From Flavobacteriaceae bacterium (GTDB lineage Bacteria > Bacteroidota > Bacteroidia > Flavobacteriales > Flavobacteriaceae), in contig CANGUP010000015.1 in the NCBI GenBank assembly GCA_947457105.1, forward strand, positions 1 through 34,831: DNA of 34,831 nucleotides, in the 5' to 3' direction. Under the pieces are notes generated by a model, which saw nothing but the letters and a program-made list of their open reading frames with translations, was not told the origin of the DNA and ran no database searches. Positions 31,225-34,831 of the stretch are shown in pieces. Each line of letters starts with the position of its first letter. The stretch's first letter is position 1. The translations under genes were made by a program, and so were the position numbers.

Positions 31225-33936
31225 TTATAAATTGTATTTCAAACTAAATATTAAATACCTTGGTTGAACAGTATATTGAGATGTTCTAGTAGAGAATTGA
31301 GAAAAACTATCATCATTTAATGATTTAGTATTCAAAATATTGGTAGCCGCAATTTTATATTCCCATTTGCTGTCTTTTGTTTTTTGGTAAATTAAACTTG
31401 CAGATAGAAAATCGTACTCGTTTTCTATTGTTTTATCCTTGTTGTAATAGTGGTAAAATTCATATTCTGAAACGAAAGAAAAGCTTTTTAGGAAATAATA
31501 ATCCAATCTCACAAAAGGTCTATCCGTAAAGAATTTTGCATTGTTGTAATCGTTTACGGTATAAGAATACCCTAATTCTATATTTGGTGCGTTTTTATAA
31601 TTTGTAGACGCTGTTAATGTATGAACTTGTGTAAAACTTTCTGCTGTAGCAAAAACACCATTTTGAAAATTATTAAACTTAGCCCAATTTAATCTTGTAT
31701 TAAACGAAGCTTTATAATTTTTCGAGAAAGAACGTCCATAACTACCAAAACCAGATAACGTTTCTTCTGCAAAATCAGTGTTGAAAGGTGAAGAAGTTTG
31801 GTTTACACCAACGAAATTTGCTCTTGATTTTACAGCATCAATTGTTCTGGCGTATGTAATAAAACCAGTAATGTTTTCAAAGTTGAACATATTATATTTA
31901 AAATAACGCAACGAATGAGTTTGCTGTGTAGCATTTTCAAGAGTTCTACTTCCTCTAGACAAACTATTAAAACCGTTTAATACAAAACCTTCAGTTAATC
32001 TGTTGATGTCGGTAAAAGTGTTGGTCATTGCATAATTATAAGTCAATGTTTCTGCCTTTTTTATTTGATATAATGCTAAGAAATCTGGTAAAACTCTATA
32101 GAAATTTAGTGAAAAATCTGTTCCCAATTGACTGTTTGTCATGTTATAGGCATGTAAACTTACTCCTGGAGTGAACGTGAATTTTCCAGTCAAAATTTTA
32201 TAATGCAATCCTAAGAAAGCGTCATTGAAATTATATCTAACATTATTAGTAGTAGAAGGATCTGTCAAATTATTTTGGGTTCCGCTATCTAAAATTTGGT
32301 AGATTGAAGAGTCAAAACTTTGAAATGAGTAAGTATTTCCTAGAGTTACATTAATATTACTTTTAGCTGTCAGCATATAGTAATAATCTAATTTTGTATC
32401 TAATTTGTTAGTTTTTACAAATCGTGTTTGATTTATATCATTTCTGTTTTGACCAGATATATATCCTACCAAATTAAATGGCTGTGTTTGTAAATCAGCA
32501 TTATAAAAAGGATCTTCATCTTGATACAAATGTTGCATTTCTAGTGCAAAAATATTTTTATCATTATGAGTATAATAGAAACTTAAATTCTGATTTACAG
32601 ATTTAGGATCTTGTCTTTTAGCTGTTAAAATATTTTCTGTGTTTGATGAACTACCAACTATAGATTGTCTTAGCAACGAATTGTCTTCATCTTGTTTTGA
32701 AAATTTTGATAAAATATCATAATCAAATTGAAATCTTGCACTTGGTTTGTAACTAGAACTTAGTTTAAAAAGTGCTAAATTACTTTTCTGATGTGCCACT
32801 TCATTTCTGTTTTCTGTTGAAGCAACATTAGAAGAATTTGGTTGTAGAAAATTAGTTTGTGTCTTTGTTTCTAAATCGGTTATTGATGAAGAAAGAATTC
32901 CAAAACCACTTAATGTCCATGCTTTTGTTGGATTGTATGAAAAGTTTGTGGCTCCAAATTGTGTTTCAATTTCTTTTGCACGATTATTTCTTAGTAATGA
33001 AATTCCTAAATCGTTAGAAGCTACATTAAAATTAGATCCACCTTTAGCCATCATACTTCTAAAACCTCCTGTGAACTTAAAATAATCTTGCACCGTTAAA
33101 GGTAATTCTCCAATATTATTAAAATTTGAAATCAAGTTAATACTATATTTCGGATTATAATAAAACAACTTCGGATTAATAAGGTAACGGTCATATTTGT
33201 TATCATCGGCTGTTCCACCACCTGCAGTCATGTCTCCAAACCAAAAGTTTTTCTTTCCCTCTTTAAGTTTGATGTTCATTGCAAGATTTTCTTGATTATT
33301 TTCAACACCTTTTAGGATAGAATTTTCATTATAATTTCTTAGCACTTGAATTTTATCAATGGCATCAGCAGGAATATTTTTTACACCAAGTTTGGTATCA
33401 CCATCAAAAAAGTCTTTCCCTTCTACCATCAATTTGGTTACTTTTTTACCTTCTACTTCTACTTCTCCATCAGCGTTTACTTCTACGCCTGGTAATTTTT
33501 TTAAAACATCTTCGAGTTTTCTTTCTGTACCCGATTTAAATGAATCTGCATTGTAAACAATGGTATCACCTTTAATTGAAACTGGCATTTCTCGAACAAT
33601 TTCAACACCATCTAATTGGATTCCACCTGGTTCCATTGAAATGTTTTGCGTGATATTTTCTGTTTTGGTTTCTACGGTGATTTGTTTGTTTTCCATCCCG
33701 ATGTAACTCAACTTAATTAAGTAAGTTGAATTTGGTTTTAGATTTAAAACAAATCTTCCTTTATCATTGGTTATGGCATATCCATCCATTCCTTTTGTTG
33801 CTTGATTAACAGCCATAATATTAGCCATTTCAAGTGGTGTTTTTCCAGATTCTAAAACAACACCTTCAAATCGGATAGTTTGAGAAAAACTTATAGAACT
33901 TAATAAAAAAATCCCAAGAAATAATAATTTATTCAT
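31225..33936 (-). CDS. Outer-membrane beta-barrel protein, TonB-receptor-like
   Basis: A 903-residue outer-membrane protein with signal peptide MNKLLFLGIFLLSSISFSQT. Residues about 22-105 form a carboxypeptidase-regulatory-like beta-sandwich (FEGVVLESGKTPLEMANI, LKLSYIGMENKQITVE style). About 115-220 is a plug-like domain (ERKLEDVLKKLPGVEVNADG, GVKNIPADAIDKIQVLRNYN). The remainder is a long barrel ending in LIFSLKYNL with the terminal hydrophobic pattern of barrel proteins. No clear TonB box was seen. It is close to the family of OMP_b-brl_3 / TonB-dependent-like proteins common in Bacteroidota. It follows a GLPGLI gene, a pairing often seen; the substrate is unknown. Confidence 0.9.
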   Translation of the reverse strand: MNKLLFLGIFLLSSISFSQTIRFEGVVLESGKTPLEMANIMAVNQATKGMDGYAITNDKGRFVLNLKPNSTYLIKLSYIGMENKQITVETKTENITQNISMEPGGIQLDGVEIVREMPVSIKGDTIVYNADSFKSGTERKLEDVLKKLPGVEVNADGEVEVEGKKVTKLMVEGKDFFDGDTKLGVKNIPADAIDKIQVLRNYNENSILKGVENNQENLAMNIKLKEGKKNFWFGDMTAGGGTADDNKYDRYLINPKLFYYNPKYSINLISNFNNIGELPLTVQDYFKFTGGFRSMMAKGGSNFNVASNDLGISLLRNNRAKEIETQFGATNFSYNPTKAWTLSGFGILSSSITDLETKTQTNFLQPNSSNVASTENRNEVAHQKSNLALFKLSSSYKPSARFQFDYDILSKFSKQDEDNSLLRQSIVGSSSNTENILTAKRQDPKSVNQNLSFYYTHNDKNIFALEMQHLYQDEDPFYNADLQTQPFNLVGYISGQNRNDINQTRFVKTNKLDTKLDYYYMLTAKSNINVTLGNTYSFQSFDSSIYQILDSGTQNNLTDPSTTNNVRYNFNDAFLGLHYKILTGKFTFTPGVSLHAYNMTNSQLGTDFSLNFYRVLPDFLALYQIKKAETLTYNYAMTNTFTDINRLTEGFVLNGFNSLSRGSRTLENATQQTHSLRYFKYNMFNFENITGFITYARTIDAVKSRANFVGVNQTSSPFNTDFAEETLSGFGSYGRSFSKNYKASFNTRLNWAKFNNFQNGVFATAESFTQVHTLTASTNYKNAPNIELGYSYTVNDYNNAKFFTDRPFVRLDYYFLKSFSFVSEYEFYHYYNKDKTIENEYDFLSASLIYQKTKDSKWEYKIAATNILNTKSLNDDSFSQFSTRTSQYTVQPRYLIFSLKYNL

Positions 33937-34014
33937 TTTATATATAATTAACGGAACAAATATGACTAAATAATAGAAGAAATGTTACCAAATTAGTGTT
34001 AAATATTAACATTT

Positions 34015-34831
34015 TTAATTCATTTTAATTTCTATAACTCCATCTTCATTTTTCATACTGTTTAATTTCTTTTCTTGAATATCATCAAATTCTTTTTGAG
34101 TTACTTTTTTTCCATTTTTAGGTGCTTTAATTTCAATTTTTTCTTGAGGATTTAAAACTATTTTTGAACATACAAAAGTGGTTTCACCCTCATGTAATTC
34201 TAAAATTAAACCCGGCAAACCCCAATATTTATTTGGACCGTTTGAAACTGGAATTTCCATGGTGTACCATGCTTCAATTATTCTCTCTTTGGGTTCACTT
34301 GGTGTAAAAAAAGTTGTTTTACCATTTTCTGCTTTTTTCTTATATTCTTCATATTCTTTTAAATCTTCTTCTGTGACAGGGATAATAATTTGTGCCTTAC
34401 TACAAGTGTAATTGCCAATTTTCTTTTCATCACTAGCCATAACCCAATTAAATTTTGGTAAAGAATCTACAACTAAAAATTCTTTTCCAAAAATATCTAA
34501 ATCGGTTGTGTATTGTTTTGTTTTAAAATTTTTATAATATTTAGAATCGCCTCCACCTGAAAAACTTACAGAGAATCCATTACTAGATGGTTTTGGAGCA
34601 GCTAATTTTTCTTCTTCTGAATAAATTGACTCCACAGTATTAAAAAATAAAATATAGGTTTTTTCAAAAGCCTTTTTCATGCTTTCCATCATTTTTTCTT
34701 TAACATCAGGTGTCATATCATTGCTTGTAATATTAACATTCTTCATGCTTGTTTGTGAGGAATAATAAGCTATTCCTTGAAAATTTTGTGCAAATGAGCT
34801 TAGCGTTAACCATAAAAATGCACTTAAAAAA
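34015..34831 (-). CDS. GLPGLI family protein (5' end beyond window)
   Basis: The frame stays open from the stop at 34015 to the right edge. Upstream of an internal Met at 34746 it continues as FLSAFLWLTLSSFAQ, the end of a signal peptide, so the true start lies outside the window and the Met at 34746 should not be used. The defining motif is present: NKYWGLPGLILELHEGE, preceded by IEAWYTMEIPVSNGP. GLPGLI (Porph_ging) proteins are secreted proteins of Bacteroidota with no known activity, usually beside an outer-membrane barrel gene, as here (78 bases upstream of it). The pairing suggests a joint envelope function. Confidence 0.92.
   Translation of the reverse strand, partial: FLSAFLWLTLSSFAQNFQGIAYYSSQTSMKNVNITSNDMTPDVKEKMMESMKKAFEKTYILFFNTVESIYSEEEKLAAPKPSSNGFSVSFSGGGDSKYYKNFKTKQYTTDLDIFGKEFLVVDSLPKFNWVMASDEKKIGNYTCSKAQIIIPVTEEDLKEYEEYKKKAENGKTTFFTPSEPKERIIEAWYTMEIPVSNGPNKYWGLPGLILELHEGETTFVCSKIVLNPQEKIEIKAPKNGKKVTQKEFDDIQEKKLNSMKNEDGVIEIKMN

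Overview
The window is AT-rich chromosomal DNA of a member of the Flavobacteriaceae, most likely a Flavobacterium. Supporting points are a GldA-type gliding-motility ATPase, promoter boxes of the Bacteroidota form TAnnTTTG with an upstream TTG, GLPGLI and outer-membrane barrel proteins, methionine synthase split into two genes, and a DAHP synthase/chorismate mutase fusion. It reads as ordinary core genome: no transposase, phage, CRISPR, tRNA or rRNA was seen. Nearly all genes are on the minus strand; only a cupin gene, gldA and metK are on the plus strand.

Layout. 1-2011: an ExbB-ExbD-ExbD proton-channel operon (first ExbD cut by the window edge). 2012-2679: a gap holding what looks like the eroded ends of a HerA-like (DUF853) ATPase gene. 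2680-10052: a cupin protein and two kynurenine-pathway enzymes (kynurenine 3-monooxygenase and kynureninase), separated by a penicillin-acylase-type Ntn hydrolase, an agmatinase/ureohydrolase-family enzyme and a small four-helix-bundle protein. 10053-10378: a strong structured intergenic element. 10379-21570: queA, aroA, a MazG-type pyrophosphohydrolase, two tandem DUF3857/transglutaminase-fold secreted proteins, dtd, rsgA, an unrecognised secreted 552-residue protein, and the DAHP synthase/chorismate mutase fusion. 21630-24384: gldA, a GIN-domain lipoprotein and a PagL-like outer-membrane protein. 24484-31152: a one-carbon/methionine block, metH1-metH2-metF on the minus strand and metK on the plus strand, diverging from one 700-base intergenic region. 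31225-34831: a large outer-membrane barrel protein and a GLPGLI protein that runs off the right edge.

The best signal is the metH/metK intergenic region. Read on the minus strand it carries a SAM-I (S-box) riboswitch for the metH1-metH2-metF operon; read on the plus strand it carries a SAM-II riboswitch for metK. Each sits just downstream of a recognisable Bacteroidota promoter. Methionine synthesis, methyl-THF supply and SAM synthesis would therefore be sensed by two unrelated RNA folds placed back to back.

The second theme is invasion of genes and gene borders by short low-complexity repeat words. aroA alone appears to contain five in-frame blocks of intergenic-type repeat, two of them related to the PELVEG-type repeat, and metH2 contains a third PELVEG-type copy. 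Related families (CCACAAAG-type strings, a GGTTGTA heptamer array, AGCCCYGAT hairpin elements) lie at other gene borders.
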